A stretch of DNA of 64,000 bases from Crotophaga sulcirostris (taxonomy: Eukaryota > Chordata > Aves > Cuculiformes > Crotophagidae). A model generated the notes under the pieces. That model saw only the letters and a program-made list of their open reading frames with translations. It did not search any database and was not told the DNA's origin. The stretch spans positions 1,242,758 through 1,306,757 of the forward strand of contig VYZB01000167.1 in NCBI GenBank assembly GCA_013397455.1. The letters run 5' to 3'. Of the stretch, positions 1 to 14,551 are shown one piece after another (position 1 is the stretch's first letter; every line of letters starts with the position of its first letter). The position numbers and the translations under genes were made by a program.

Positions 1-3000
1 TACTTGAGCCAGTTCATTTACAGTCAAATTATCTGTGTCTGCACTGTACTGTGACTGTTGTTACAACTGTCTAGTAGATTCAGCTGGAGAGGTTTTAACC
101 ATATCTTTGTTTAATACAGATTGCAGTTAGTGTAACCAAGTCCTCCTGACCAGTTCTAGTGAATGAAGGGGTGTATTATCTTTCTTTTTTTCCCTTTAAA
201 TCAGCCTTATTTTTGAAGCAGCCGTACTCTAAAGCCTAATAGTAATAGCTTTCCACCCTCCCTGCTATTCTTTATTGCATGCTAATTCTAACTATGACTG
301 TTACCAGAGTGTCACTCAGATTTTGTGAAAAACCCCTCTAGCTTCTAGGAGTTCCAAGCCATAGCTGCCGCATTATTTCATTCATACCTTTATGTTTAGC
401 ATAATAGATCAGCAGGGGTGCGAAGTAGCCTAGTGGCTATTCAGTCCATTACAGGTTCTCTTGACTAGCCCTAGTTTTTCATATAAGTCTTATTTCAGTC
501 AAAAATAGGAAGTGCAAAGACAAGCAAGATAACTCTAGGAAGTTGATTGGATGTTTTCCGTCCGGAAAGTTTTGAAATTTGACAGAAGCTTATTTATTTT
601 TATTTGATTCATCCTCTATTAATCAATAGCAAGGTTGTGCTATAGATTTCTTGTATAGTTAAGGGGGCAGGGGAGGAATTGTGTGTTGAGTCAGGAGAGG
701 GAAGTAGAAGGTAAGTGGAACAACAGTCAGTCAGAATCCCCATGAGACTGAATATGGGGATGATAAGCCGTGCACCTAAGCTTAGCTCTTATTTTTGAAA
801 TATTTCTATCATGGCTAAGTTTGGGGTTTTTTTTCTGTAAAGAAGATCCTAGTGCGACCAAGTGATAGTGAATTGCTTGTATGTTTAAGCATTCTCTCTC
901 TTTAAACAACTGTGAGCAGATTTAGAGTCATCCACTAAGAGAGACCATGCTTCTTTGAAGGACATCTGATGCTAGCTAGTGCTATTTTTAAAAATAGGTT
1001 TTTATCCGTATGTTCTAGGCTACTTTTCAGAATACAGCTTTTTGCTGGCTATCTAGTGAGCACTAGGAAAATGAATGGGAACGGCTCAGAGAGATGATAA
1101 AGACAAAACTTAATAGATGAATTTAACAGAAGAAGATAAAAAAGATCTCTGAGATTTAATAATAAAAAGCTTAAAAAACTATGTACCTTGTTTTTTTTCT
1201 TAAGAATATGTGAAAACAGTTGATTAACAACACAAGGAGCAGAATGTCAAACACTTTAATAGCAAGATTCAGAGGTTAAAATTAAAATAAAGGTAATCAG
1301 AAGATGCCAGGAATGCTAAAAAATTAGGCTGTTTTATGCTTTTAATTACCTCACTTCAACAAGGCAAGCCTGAGATGTGTAGATTTCAGAGGAAAATACA
1401 TTTTAAAACTTTAGGAAAGATGTATTAGTAATAGTAACACACTACCATTCTTCTGTGTCCAAATATGGAAGAACCATTTTCATATAAATTCTTTTTTACA
1501 TCAATATAATAATAATATAATAATACACTGAATACACTGTGACATTTTCAAACCTTATACACTGCATGCATGAGTAGAACTTTCATTAAACTCATAAAAT
1601 TCTATGTATTTTTTTAGCAGTAGAAAATATTGGAAATATTGTGTTGGAAATGAGCTTTTGAAAGTAGGTCAGAGAAAATAAAAACAAAGCAAAAAAGATC
1701 TTAAATTTGCTGTTCTATTTTCTTACATATGCATAAACAAAAACTTTTTTCTTGGTCTTCAGTGAAGAAATAAGCATAGCAGTAACTCGAACCTGGCAAT
1801 TCTGTTGCCTGTTGCATTTGTGGTTTTTGTTTTGTTTTTTTGGGTTTTTTGTTTTAAACAGAGTGCATCTGTTTCTAAATTATCAATGGTAAAATTCTGT
1901 AAAAGGTAGTCGAAACTTCAGAACTATATACTATTCTATACAACACATTAACACATGTGGTACAAACTAGTAATGCAAATGAGAAAGCAGCACAAATATA
2001 CTTACTCTAACCACTTTTCCCAAAGAAGAAAACAGGATTGCGTATGTGTTGACACTATGAGTCATGAGCGTGAAAGACGTCTGCTTTTCATCTGTGTCCC
2101 AATTTTTTGTTCCTTGCTATATCTAGAATTTTCTCTGAGATCAGTGGAAAGAGTGGGTTACCTTAAAAACCTGATTTATTTATATGCTGGCTCTAGCTTA
2201 GCTTATGTCCTGTAAGAAAGAGAGATCTCAAATCTTGGCAAGGTTAAGGACTGAGAAAGTCTGTGAAAGAGGCGTGACTGTACCATAGTGCTTTTATGTC
2301 CTGTGAATATATTGTTCTTACTTTTCCTAGCAAGATCCTTTCATGCTGCCTAACAGATAAAATAAAGATATTGCAATGCAAATGAGGTATAAAATAGAGG
2401 CTAATATTTAAAAAGAGGAGAGAAAGAGGTATGATTTTATAATTCAATGTATTTTTTTCCATTTTCGGCTGAAGTAAAGATAACTTGTCTTCTTCCACTA
2501 CCAAGTAAACTCTCACTGACTCAAAATTATTCAAATGATTCAACACCCAACACTTATTTAAATAGGAAAAAACAGCTAATCTGTCTTTGTTACACTTAAA
2601 ACTCTGAATTGCATTACATTTCCAGTGATTCAAGGAGTAGACTGAGCGGAATTTTATTTTTATTTTCACTCCATCTCTGCGACCTCTAAGGGGAGGACTT
2701 AAAACAGAATGCATATTTCTGTGAGTAAAAGTTCCCTTTTCTCTTACAAGTGGTAGAAGCAATTTATAATAAGCAATTTCAAGCAGGAAAATGGCAAAAA
2801 CTCTGTCCTTGGTCTAGGATAGCTTTCTGAAATACTATTTTGTACTTACAGATCTGTTTCTTATCGTGATCTTCTCTTAGGGTTCAAAATACTTCACTTG
2901 AAACACTTTCTTTTTGTCTGACAGCTTTCTAATGGAGATCATGCAGACTGAGAAAAACAGTATTTCAAGTACGATCTCTGTCTAAAGGAATTGTGTTGTC

Positions 3001-6000
3001 TAATGTCTCTAGAGTATCTTGAAGAGTGTATATTATTTACAAAAGCTGTGTTCTCATTTAAAATCCCATTGCGTTATGCATGTTATGACTGACAACCCTT
3101 CTGGAAAGTAGCCTCCTGCCATCATTCCTGTGTGGTTATTTACCTGGACAAATGCCTATCTTTTTGATTTACTGCTAGAAAAATGGATTATGTAACTTAA
3201 GTCTTTGCAGATTTTCTATGGAATAACACATTACTTTTGGCTAGTATTGGGAACTCGGAATGTTAAAAAAAAAAACCCACAAAAAACGATATTGCTTTTT
3301 CTCATCACTTGTACTTCACACAATATTCTTTAGTTCTATGCCCTTCAGAAAACAGAGAGTCTAGAATAAGGAAAATTGGAGGTCTCAATTTATCTGAAAG
3401 CTATGACTAAATCATATCTCACCCCCTTTTATTCTGTCTTGTGAAAGTCCAGTTTCACATAAAAGAAATTGTACAGGACCTCAGTGAATTTAGGTGCCTC
3501 TAACCTCCATTTGCAGGTGACTCTTTTTCTCACCAGAACTCTCTAAAGCTTTCTTCCTGTCTGAGGCTTGATGTTATGTTCATAAGACATTTTCTTGCTA
3601 AGGCGAGTGGAGTTTGACAGTCAGCAGTGTCCTTAATTGGAAAGTAATCAAGATTTAAAGCCTATCTATCATGCAAAGTGAAACACCTGAGATGCTTCAG
3701 GGCTAACTCTCATAGAAACAAGTATATGGTTGGTATATTCCAAGTGGTATGACATGTAAAACAACAACAAAGAAAATCTCAGTGTATGTTTTTAGTAATA
3801 ACAATAGATTGAATTTTGCTTTTCATTATACCCTTTTTTTGCTTATCTGCCTGGTAACTGGGACGATGCATTTTAGTTGATGTGTTAATTTGTACAAACT
3901 CATGAAATGTTTTGATGGGCTGGTATTCATCCTGGCTTCCCATCTGAGAGAGATATTATTTACATTTTTTTTCACATTATTTTCAGATACAGCAATTAAT
4001 TAAAAGAAAACACCTTAGTTTCATTCAAGGATATGTGTATGAATGAGAACCACCAGTTTAATAATTATGATGGTTTAAGCATTTTCAGATGACAGCTGCA
4101 TAATCGTGGGGTTTTTTGAGACTATAAGTCCTGGCAGACTCAAAGCAGGAGATTTCTGTACAAAAAAACCCTTTCCTTAGCTCTCCTGGAAAGCAGAGAG
4201 CAGACAAGCCACAAAAAGGTGGCATGTGAATCTTACATGAGCTATTTTTTCTGTTTGCTTCCCAAACGTATGAGCCTCATGCATAGATGAGTGCCTCTGG
4301 CTTCCCTGAGCATAGGCTGAGGGTCGGAGTACTGCTGTGAGCTTTTTCTGCTTTTTCTGGAACTGCTGAATTGGGAGGACTTGGAAGGATTTTTCAGCCT
4401 GTTTTCGTGTGTAAATGGAGCTTAGGAGATTTCATTGTCTGTCTTCAGACTTATCTGTCTTTCATGGCATGGTCTGTAATGATTTTTTTAATTCATTGCT
4501 CAGTTTTAAAGAAATTGGAAGCAGAGGTTGAGATTCCCAAATAACTAAGTTCCACAAGCTTTAGGATATCAGTAGCTGGGTAGGACATGATTTATTGCTG
4601 ACGTTGAGAGAGAGAGAGGAGAGCAGAGGTCAAAAAGTTAAATGTTTCCTTCTGTAGCAGCCCACGAGCTAGGTGAATGAATTTTGGTCCGCAGACTGTT
4701 GTGTACTTGCTCTGCCTTGCTTAGTGAGAGATATGGGAGAGCTGGAGCTGTTTTAGGAGGGATTGGGAGATGCAAAGGACAAGGAGAGAAAAAAACTGCA
4801 AAGCTGCATTAGGTCCATTCTTAGAGAATAATCTGGTTTGGGTTTTTTTGTTTGTTTATTTGTTTTAACTTGCCTTGCCTATGGCAGTTTAGTGTCAATG
4901 AGGTAGTCTTCAGGGTAGATGTGCAGTTGCATACGCGGTGTATTTCAAATTGTTGTGAGGTGTCTTGCACTGATAGTTGTTTTGTGCATAGGGCAGTTCC
5001 TGGTAAGTTGTGGTTGAGGTCTTTACTAAGGAGCTGAAGAGTGGAGGGGACGTTCTTAAGTTTTGATATAGTGGTAAGATCTACTCCTTACCCTTCAAAT
5101 CTTGCAAGAGAGCAAAACACTAACATTTCACCTGTCCATTTCACCTATCGACTGAGGAAGAAATGTGTGGCCATCGGCATGCATACATTGAGTATTTTAG
5201 TAAAGAAATTTTAATGAATTATTTCCTCATAGACCTCTGAGAACTCTTTAAGAACTATCAAACTGAATCCCATATTTTATTTTCTTATCCATGCCCAGAA
5301 AAATTGTTTATTGTGGTAGATTCTCTAAGGCACATGTACTCAATCCTGTAGCTGCTAGTGATTCTGCAGAAAAACGGAAATGAGAAGTGGATTCTGTGTC
5401 TAAACAAATATTTTATGTTAAGTTTGAAATTTCATGGCTAGTCATCTGCACATGCTATATGATATATACTGTGTATTCGATATGAAGAGTCATGGTGGAT
5501 TGAATAAAAATATTTTTTATATTAAAAAATGACCATGAAGCAGTTATGTACAATTAGAGAAATAGCTTGATCAGAATTATTCAGAAAACCGTAAACACCT
5601 CTTTCTGCCCAAAATATTTGTGGAATATGCCAAGTACAGTTTGATCTATTCTGATTTTTCAGGTGACAAAATCAGTTTTGAAGGCTGCTAAGAACAACTG
5701 ACTTAAGTTGTTTCTCCTGTTTCCTAGTGATTTATTAAATCGTTAGCAATATCTAGTTCTATCTAACTTCTTAAGTGGAATTTTAGTGATTTTTGACTGA
5801 CTTTGAGAAATTCTGTAGATCTTTTGCCCTTCAGCTAGAAATCAATATATTACTTTTCAAACAGAATGAATTCTTTTGCAATTGATAAGAATGTCTGGCT
5901 GTGAGAGGTGCTGCAATGCAGAAAATAACTTTATTGATTCTAGTAAAATTTTAAGCAGATCTCTAGTATAGCATTATTTCTGGTGACATTTTTGTGTGTT

Positions 6001-9000
6001 TACTCTTATTCCATTGTTTTTAGTACAGATGTAAAGTAAGTAGACACAATAATTTGTGTATATGGACTAATTTTTAAATTCATTTTGGGAGAGACTCTTA
6101 TGTACTAGAAGACAGGATTCCTTTTCTGTAGTAAAACTTACTTTTCACTTGGATTTTTTTTAAGGGTTGAATTGCAGATTTCTACCTGTTCCAGTTCTTT
6201 GATGAGATGTAATGTGCTTTTTTCATTTTATAATTGTAAAATATAATAACTTAAGCCATCTAAGACCATATTGTCACTTAAAAATTACTTATTTGAAAAG
6301 GGAGGACATTTAAAGCAAAATGAAATATTGAAACTGTGTCCCATCATAGAAATACTGTGTCAAATTTAAGTGTAGAAAAGTAGAAATAAAAAAGCCAAGG
6401 GAACTGCACAAAACTGCCTAAATACCACCCCTCTCCCTTTTTTTTTTTTTTTTTGGTAAAACTCAATTGTTTTCATGTATGTAACACCCTGCAAGTAAAA
6501 TTAAAATACAGTGGTAATATTTTCTTTCTATTACTGTTACTGACTGTATTCACAGTTTACTAAAACAATCCAGTCTTAATATAATCCAGGATTAATATAG
6601 CACTAGTACGTTGCTTTCATTCTGAAATGGTACGTTGGTTAGTGATCGGATGTCATAATAATGAGCTGTAAATGGCATTGTTTTAATTCTGCCCCATCTT
6701 TTCTAAACATGGAAAATGGTACTCATGACTATGCTTAAAGTTTTAGAAGCCTGGCATTTAGCAGATATGTATTATCCTTAGAAAGTGAAAAGGATTCTGG
6801 TTTTTACTCAATTTCGTATGGTCTTCTCCATGCTATGTTACTTGACAGTTTTTTACTGCAAAGCCACTTTGCTGGGACCTTGTTCAGAGTATTACCAAAT
6901 CCCCTCAGAACCCATGAATCAAGGAAGCCAAACATTAAACAACTCAAAGATTCACCCTTCTGTTTCATATGTTTGTATGGCTTAAGTCTTCAGTAAACCA
7001 CATTAACATTATTAAATATTTCAGTAGAGAAAAAACGTAAGCAAGAACTTTGTTTGGTTTATAGCAAGTCTATCGAGTAGTGACACATCTTCAGAAAGAG
7101 AAGTAATGTTTCCTGAACTACAATTCAGAACAGTTTTTTATTTCCTGTCTCTCTATCCTTAGCTTTACATTCCTCTGTTTTCAACATGTATTTCTCTCAG
7201 ATTTGATACAGCTATTTTGATATTACCTCTGGTTGAAGAGTAGAACCAAACTGAAGTTAACTGTTGCCCAGTAGAGAGTACCAAGTACCTATAAAAGTAA
7301 TCGCAGCTGATTTGATTATAATAGGCTAATTTCTTTTTGATAAAATGTGTTATGTATTACTTTGTTACAAAAAAACATAATTTCTAAGCCTTGTTGTTTA
7401 AAACTTGGCCGCCTTCTCTTCATCTAGAACATCAGGATGTCAAAATGCATGTGTTCCACTGAAAGTAATTTTTCTAATAAACATATTGATTTGTATGTTG
7501 AAAATGTGGTGCTGTGCGGAGAAAAAATGTTACTATTAAATATGCAATGAACATCAGTTCCTGAAAGTCTTATTATGTTTATAATATCAACTACTTTAAA
7601 GCAAGCTGATGAATTTAGCAATCAGAAATGAAATTATGGGAATATGTAAATCAGATATCCCTTGAGTAGCAACACTGGCATGCATAGGAAGGCATTTGAA
7701 TTAATAAAAGATCATACCCCAAATGCTATAATTATGCTCTGAAGAAGGAATATGATGGATACACATCCAAAGCAAAGTCTATTATACTCTGAAGAAAATG
7801 GAATGTAGTAGGGATAGAGAATCACTCCAGGAGTTGTTGTAGGGGTTAAAGCCAGTCTCCTTAAATTTGGGATGGAAATCCTCCAACAGCACTAAAAGGG
7901 CTGAAGCAACAGCTGTGAGGAATCTAGAGGTGATGGGGACATGAAAGGCAATGGAAGGACCTGCAAAATCAAAGTAGAGGAAGAATGAGTGACAGTTGCT
8001 TGTAGACTGGCTGGTTTGTCTTCTACCCCTTGCCACTGACAATCTCTCACCAGTTCTTTATTGCTCAGAGGCTTGGGGCCAACATTGCTTTAATGGTGAC
8101 AGGATGAGGAGAAGCACAAAGTGAACAATTAATTCTGGCTGCCAAAATGCTTCGGTAAATGATACAGTAGGACTTTTTGGGTGTTTCTTACTGTTAAGAT
8201 GGTTAACCTTATGAATCTCATACTTCTAGTGCAAGGCAGGGAAATAACTTCATTTCTATAATCAGCCTTTTGCCTGTTCTTTTCGAAAAAGTGAGTATTT
8301 TGCTGGCTTGCCTTATTTTGTTCTGGTTTTAACCTAGTTGAAATTTCAGGCAATACTTGCCTGCGTTATGTCACTGAACCCGTAGCTTGTGATTTATTCA
8401 GATAGTGTTGCAATGCAAGGCTGTAAAACAGGTCAATTGTTGTGAGACTATTCATGGTACCTAATACCATTTTACTTCCTTTGCACTTGAACATGCCTGT
8501 GTGTAAACAATTAGAAGCATACACAACCCATCCTGTTGGCTATCTCAGTAACTCTCCACAATTGTGAAGCCAATTTACAAGCTGAGTATTGCCCAGGATA
8601 CATTTATTCCTTCATCACTTGCTACAGTCACAGTCAAGTCAGGGTAAACTGACCACGAGTAGAAATATTTTGCAATGAACTTTTCTTATAAGCAGTCATG
8701 ACAGAATTGCCTTACTTCAGTTGGGGGAGGGTGGGTATCTTATCTGGTATGTGAAGTATTTTGCATAGTTTCCATAGAATAAAAAATGTTTCTCATGCCT
8801 GTCAATCCCCATTTTTTTATATTAGTGATGTAGAACTATGCACAGATTTTCAATTGAAAAGAATGTATATACTATTTTAACTTGGTATAAAATGAAGCGT
8901 AAAAGATGTGGATGAATACTCAGAGACTGAGGGTTATATAAATAGTCTCCCAAATGCTTGGATGAGGTGATATCTACAGTAGTTTGTCTTAAAGGGAGGC

Positions 9001-12000
9001 TGTAAATGACCATCACCGGAGAGTCAATATATATAGCTTTTTCAATGTTTCCAGTCTGCTACTTTTATGTAATAGGTATTTCTTTCATAGCCAGAGGCAC
9101 TGACAAATGACAATCTAATAATTTCAAAAGAAAGCAGTAATATGTAACACCTTAAATACCAGGACTGAAAGGAAAACAGGTCGCTGAGGCACATGTATTT
9201 ATTCCAGTGCTGCTGAGTAAAAGACTAGAGGTGGTACTTTCTAGGTATAGATTCCATAGGAAAGCAAATAGAAATTTTCTAGGTTTTGAAGTGCAGTACC
9301 TATATAGGAAATAATTTGGTTTATACAAGGGTATGAGTATTTCTGCAAGACTCAGGAAAAGCCGTGAAGTAGGAAAACTGTAATAACTATCTGCTTCTAA
9401 TTTAAGAAAAATCAATAGATTAAATACGGCAGAAAAATGACGAACAGTGTTCACATTGAGTTGGAATAAAATAACTTATTTAGCTAAACAAAAAAAAAAA
9501 GCCTGATATTGAAGTCATTCCTTGACTATTATTTATGTCCTTGAAAACTTAAGAATAGGCAATGTTTGAAGAAACTAGGCCATGTTGTTATTTTTAATAT
9601 ACTGGGACCTGTTGTGTGAGTAGTTTTATTTGTGATAGCTGGAAAGAGGTTGAAGATGGAGGACAGAATTTTTCTTATTGTTGACTCTGATCAGTTATAT
9701 ATTTGCAGAGCAGGTAAAATGCCAAAATATTCTAAATATCAGAGACTGCAAATTACAGATGTTAACAAGTTAGGACTGTGGCCTGATTTGTTACTGTCAT
9801 GTGTAGATATTCTGATTAGGAACTTTTAGCAGAATATGAAAAATTTTATATCTCCATTTAATTTACTAAGAGGTACAATTGTGAAATTCCACTGTACTTA
9901 TATTTCCTTGTATACAATAGCAGTCATGGACAGTCAGCAAAGCATCCAGGGCAATGCTGGACCTTGTTTTTTTTCTAATTAAACAGCATCAAAATGTAGA
10001 AAAAACAAATAATATATAACGCAGGATGGAATAGTAGTTTCTTAAGGCTCTCCGACCGAGTAGTTTGCATACCAAATCAAGCAAAATTTTTGCATTCTTT
10101 TACAGTATTTATTGTTTACTCTGAAAATGGATCAGCAGCAATTCTGTTTTCCTTTGGTTTCTCATGCAGTTGATTTACTAACCCAGTACATCTGACAAAA
10201 TGCACCGTATTCTGCTCGTTAGGTAGAATCTACTCAGAGGCTACTGTTAAGTCTTTCAAATGCTGCTCTTTTCACAAAGTTGTTAATAATATTCAAACCA
10301 TAGTAATTTGTATAATTTATGCTAAGAAGAAAACACTTGCTTTAAATTATTGTCAACTCCTTAGCAAACATTACCTTCAGTTTTTACTGGATTTTTCCCT
10401 CTTCCATATCCATAAGCTTCCCTGAAATGTCATAATTCATAATAATAACACAATAACAAACATATTAATGAAGATTAAATAGCTGCTTATAACAAAGCAG
10501 CTAGAAAACGACAGACATTTTTTGTTAATTGTTTTAATCTTAACAAAGTGCCAGTAATGCATCTCCAGATTAAATCAATGGGATTTAACTGCCTGGAAAA
10601 TTAATTTCTTCCTATTTCTAATAGAATCTTGAGCAGAGGTATATACTCTTAATGGATAAATTCATTCTGGTAACCAACTGCTAGCAAATTGTTTTGGGGA
10701 CAGTTTTCCACCAAATGTTTCCACAATTCTCTCATTTATATTGTTGCATCTTTGTAGACACTCTGAGTTGTTTTAATATTATATAAACACCTCATTTTTA
10801 ATTAAGTTTGTTTGCTCAGTCTGTTCATAAAGTGATTAGAAACTCCATAATTGCAAGCATAAGTATCTCAGATGGCCCTCCAAGTAAGCTGGGAGTCCAA
10901 AAGGCAACCGTGCCCTTTTGCTTTGCCATTTTTATATGAAGGGGTGAAATGTCAAGTGAAACTACAAGAAGAAGATTCATTGCCACTATGCCTTCTGTAG
11001 CACTATATACTGTGAGACCGTGGGAGACAACCCCTTGCAGGCGTCTAGCACCTTTTCCTCATGCAGGTGTGTGGCAAGGATAGAGGGGGGGACAAGTTTT
11101 AAATACTGAATGTAAGTGGTGAATAACATCTTTGTGGTTCATAGCTCTGGGATGAGTGTGTGAAAACATGACTTTCAGCAAAACAGTTAAATACACTTTT
11201 GTCCACTTTATGGAAAAATATTTTTTAAGAAAACTAAATGTCTTAATGGGTTGGTGTGATTTGTGTGGTACCCAGTATGAAGAATAATCTCCTTTTTTTT
11301 AGGCCGTGGAACCCAGAGTAACTTCATCACCACGTGTATTTCAGTTTAATCATGTGAAGAGTGTCAAATTAATAGAGCACTTGTGGAAAAAAATATCTCA
11401 AATTAGGTTCTTTAGGGTGATCTGAAATCCAGATGGCCAGAAGCTTTCTCTCATATTCTGGTGTAAGTTCACACTTCTCGATCCTACACATGCTGTGTGA
11501 GGTTCCCATTTTGGTATTAGGGATCATAATTGGAAAGACCATCTCTGCTACTGCACTTTTTTTTTAAATTTTGTAAGTAAGGCCTATTGCAGAACACTAC
11601 CTTGGTTAATTTTGTGTGAATTAAAATAAGTGTGGAAATCATATAATACTTGCTATATTATTTTTTGTGTGAATGCTGGGGGACAGGGAGGAACTAATTT
11701 AAAATGCTATGAATGCAGGAAAAGGGGTCAGTAAGAGTATTTAGAGAGACTTTTAATTAGCATTTTACTTTAATCATCAGTCAGTATACTGATAGATTTC
11801 TGCCATTTTGAAAAACTCGTGCAAAGATAACCTCTGATTTCTACAAATATTAATTCTAAAAACTTTGGAGTTCAGGTAGTAGAATTACCCTTTTTTGTTC
11901 TCCTTTCCCTGATCTCCTATTCCGAATGAACTGTCCTGCTGTATGTAAGTTGTGTTCTGAGCTATTAAGTTCATACAGGTGCATGCAATAACACCGTTTT

Positions 12001-14375
12001 TTCAGGTGCCTTGTTGGAAATAAGCCACTTACTGTGATATATTTTTCCTCAGACTATAAATATTATTGTTGTGATTTATCTGTGTAATGTTCCCTGCTGC
12101 ATAATGCAAAGACTCTAATGCAAAAGTCAATGCGAAATACAGTGAATGCATACAAAAACTAGATATTCATGTTAAGCTGGGCATTACCAAAACTGAGGTG
12201 TGTACTGGAAAGACCAATGACTTTTCAGCCTCACAATAATAGAGAATATTTGCATTTAGGCAAACTATATGTCTGTTACTGCTATTTATTCCTGATAGTG
12301 AAACATGCATCTGCAAATAACTGCCAAAGGTTATTGTATTGATGTGTATCATGGAAATACAAGATGATCTGATATTTCAAAGTAAGAGGCTTTTATGAGG
12401 CTTTTCTGAGTCTTAGAAAATCTTGCAGTTTCTGCTGCAATGCTGTCTTGAAAAATCTTACCTGCTCTACAGGCAAAGTGAAGCGTGCTGGGACAGTTTG
12501 GGCCAGCCAGGTGCTTGATATGACGTGACTGGACTATTGTGACTTGCTAGGATCCAGCAGAAAATGTTTTCTCATCCTATCAGGACAGAATAAAACAGTA
12601 CACCAATTACTGCAACATTAGGCTCATCACAACTACTCTTTCATTCTGAAAGTATGGGTTGTGAAAAATATTTGGAAAAAAACAGAGTGATAGTTTTTAC
12701 TGAGAGGTACCAAAGACAGGAATAATTTTTGGGGAGTTCTCTCTTATAAGAACCTAAAAGAAACTGTAAGTTAAACCACACTGAAAGTATAATAAGAAGA
12801 AACTTAAATCTCAACAGTGCAAACCTCTGCCTTAGCTATGATTCCTGTCCAGGACTGTGAAGAAATGCTTCCACAGGTAGCTGTCACAGAACTCTGTGAC
12901 ACATGTTGTACCAGTATTGGTGTTCAAACTGTCTGTGTAAAATTTGGGCAGAAGCTGGGATAGGGCACGTAACTGATTTTCTGCAGTTCAGTGAATTAGT
13001 AGCTGGCAGCTGAAGTGTGGTCATGTTAAAACAAATTAAGTTGAAATGTGGTTCAGCTTGTGAATCATAACCTCATGTCTGAAGATCTAGTGGTCAAGAT
13101 ATATATTTAAAAATACATGAGTAGTTATGTCCATCTGTTACATTCCTAGAAAGCTATATCCTGCCAATTTTAACCAGGTAATGGAGTATGTTATTAATTC
13201 AGTATTTATATGCAGACTCACTGGCTCTGTAAAATTTATACTGCTTGTTTAGAAAGAGAAAACAAGCATATAATGTCATTCCAGAGTATGGTATGGTAAA
13301 ATATTTGTTTTGTTCCAGAAAAGGTAGATTCAGTATTTATCTTGGAAGCTCTTGTACATACGTAAGATTCAGACACGCTTCCTGAGATAGTGAAACCTAT
13401 CATGAGTATGAATCCCACAGTGTAGACTGTTGAAGTTATTCAGTTTCTGCTTATTTTAGCAGTAAACTGTTGAAAATTATTTTACACTTCCCTGCTTATA
13501 CTTTTATAAGGAATTCAAGGAAATAATTATTCATGCTGTACTGATGATTAAAAATATGAAAATATTTATTTCCTTGTTTATAAATATGATGTTTCTTAAA
13601 CAGACATACAGTGTTAAAATCTAAGCTATAGATTCAGAACTGTGTGGTTTTTAAACATGAAGTAAGGTAGCTACAGGTACCATAGTCTTTTAATGATAAA
13701 AAGTATTGAAAATGTATCCTACTGCATTGATTACAAATTGAAAACTGGTCCACCTTGGTTACCTTTTGGTAGTTTTTACGTTTGGTTGTGTAAATAGAAA
13801 CAATGTAAATAATACTTTTCCTTAGAAGGGTACTTCCCCCCAGCCCTGCCAAGTAAACAGAACCCCCTCAAAAAACATGATGGAATGGATTATCAGGCTT
13901 CTCACTACTGGAGTTAAATGTATTCTTTAATGGAATGAGGAGAAGTACTTCTAACAGTCTTTTCTTTCTCGAAATTGCTTGTTTGTGTTGCTAGCTAGTA
14001 GGAACTCCAAACACTGTGCACTTTAAATTTTACAGTGCTTCGTAGGCTATTAAATAAGCATGGTGTATCTCTTTGAGGGTTTAGAAGTAAATTTGTGCAC
14101 AGCTTTTTCTTATTAATTGATCTGCAGAATATTAGTGTAATGATCCCTAGCAGACAAGAATACAGGAGGGGAAAAAAGGCTACAGATATGTATCGACAGG
14201 TACATGTTACAAAAACATGAGATGCATTTCTGTCTACTCGCCTTTGGATTTTTCATTTGGAATTCAGAGGAGAACAAAATCTTTCACCTCTTTCCATCTG
14301 GCCAATATGTGATGAAGCATTTTGTTTCATGCATGACATTTTTATGAATACGTGTATGTGGTGGGTATTTTTCAG
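1..14375 (+). other. DMD: DMD intron 44, 3' part
   Basis: Non-coding sequence upstream of the exon 45 acceptor; the intron starts outside the window. It is AT-rich, with short homopolymer runs (for example T17 at 6438-6454) and T/G-rich patches near 1805-1850 and 4838-4866. I see no CR1 tail, LTR or terminal-inverted-repeat element in it, and no CpG-rich stretch. The open frames here are short, lack splice context and resemble no family I know. In mammals this intron is about 248 kb and holds the Dp140 promoter and first exon; I could not locate an equivalent here. The one local structure I single out is the candidate element at 10430-10870. Confidence 0.85.
10430..10870. promoter_or_regulatory. 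Candidate conserved non-coding element in intron 44
   Basis: A tentative call from base composition and motif texture only. The stretch has a perfect 9-bp inverted repeat (TAGCTGCTT at 10480-10488 and AAGCAGCTA at 10495-10503, 6-base loop). It also has two ACAAAG cores of the SOX/TCF type (about 10493 and 10544) and several ATTA/TAAT homeodomain cores, and it is free of recognisable repeats. Such density is common in AT-rich conserved enhancers but also arises by chance. No conservation data were available. Confidence 0.2.
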
Positions 14376-14551
14376 GAGCTTCAGGATGGCATTGGACGAC
14401 AGCAAACTATTGTCAAAACATTGAACGTAACTGGTGAAGAGATTATTGAGCAGTCGTCAGCAGCAGATGCTAAGGTGCTGAAGGAACAACTGGAAAGTCT
14501 GAATACCCGGTGGCAGGAGATCTGCAGATATCTGGTAGAGAAAAAAAAGAG
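14376..14551 (+). CDS. DMD: Dystrophin exon 45 (spectrin repeat 17, second half)
   Basis: This 176-bp exon has the same length as human exon 45 (codons 2147-2205). It begins in phase 0 after TTTTTCAG with ELQDGIG and runs through TLN-TGEEII-QSS to LNTRWQEIC and KKR. The last arginine codon is split AG|G across the splice, as in human. The donor is GAG|GTAGGT. By my alignment about two thirds of residues match human dystrophin. It encodes the end of helix B and helix C of repeat 17, including the helix-C tryptophan (RWQE). Repeats 16-17 of mammalian dystrophin recruit neuronal nitric oxide synthase to the muscle membrane. Utrophin is the main alternative, but identity at this level, matching exon lengths and the intron pattern favour dystrophin. 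The polypyrimidine tract is short (T5 before CAG), so the acceptor looks modest. Confidence 0.96.

Noticed and set aside
2244..2762. 172-codon open frame on the minus strand in intron 44
   Set aside because: No family resemblance and AT-rich chance composition; it lies within intron with no promoter or splice evidence.
1..14375. Dp140 promoter and first exon
   Set aside because: Mammalian intron 44 carries them, but I saw no CpG-rich segment or distinctive first exon in this part, and I do not remember the sequence well enough to claim a match.
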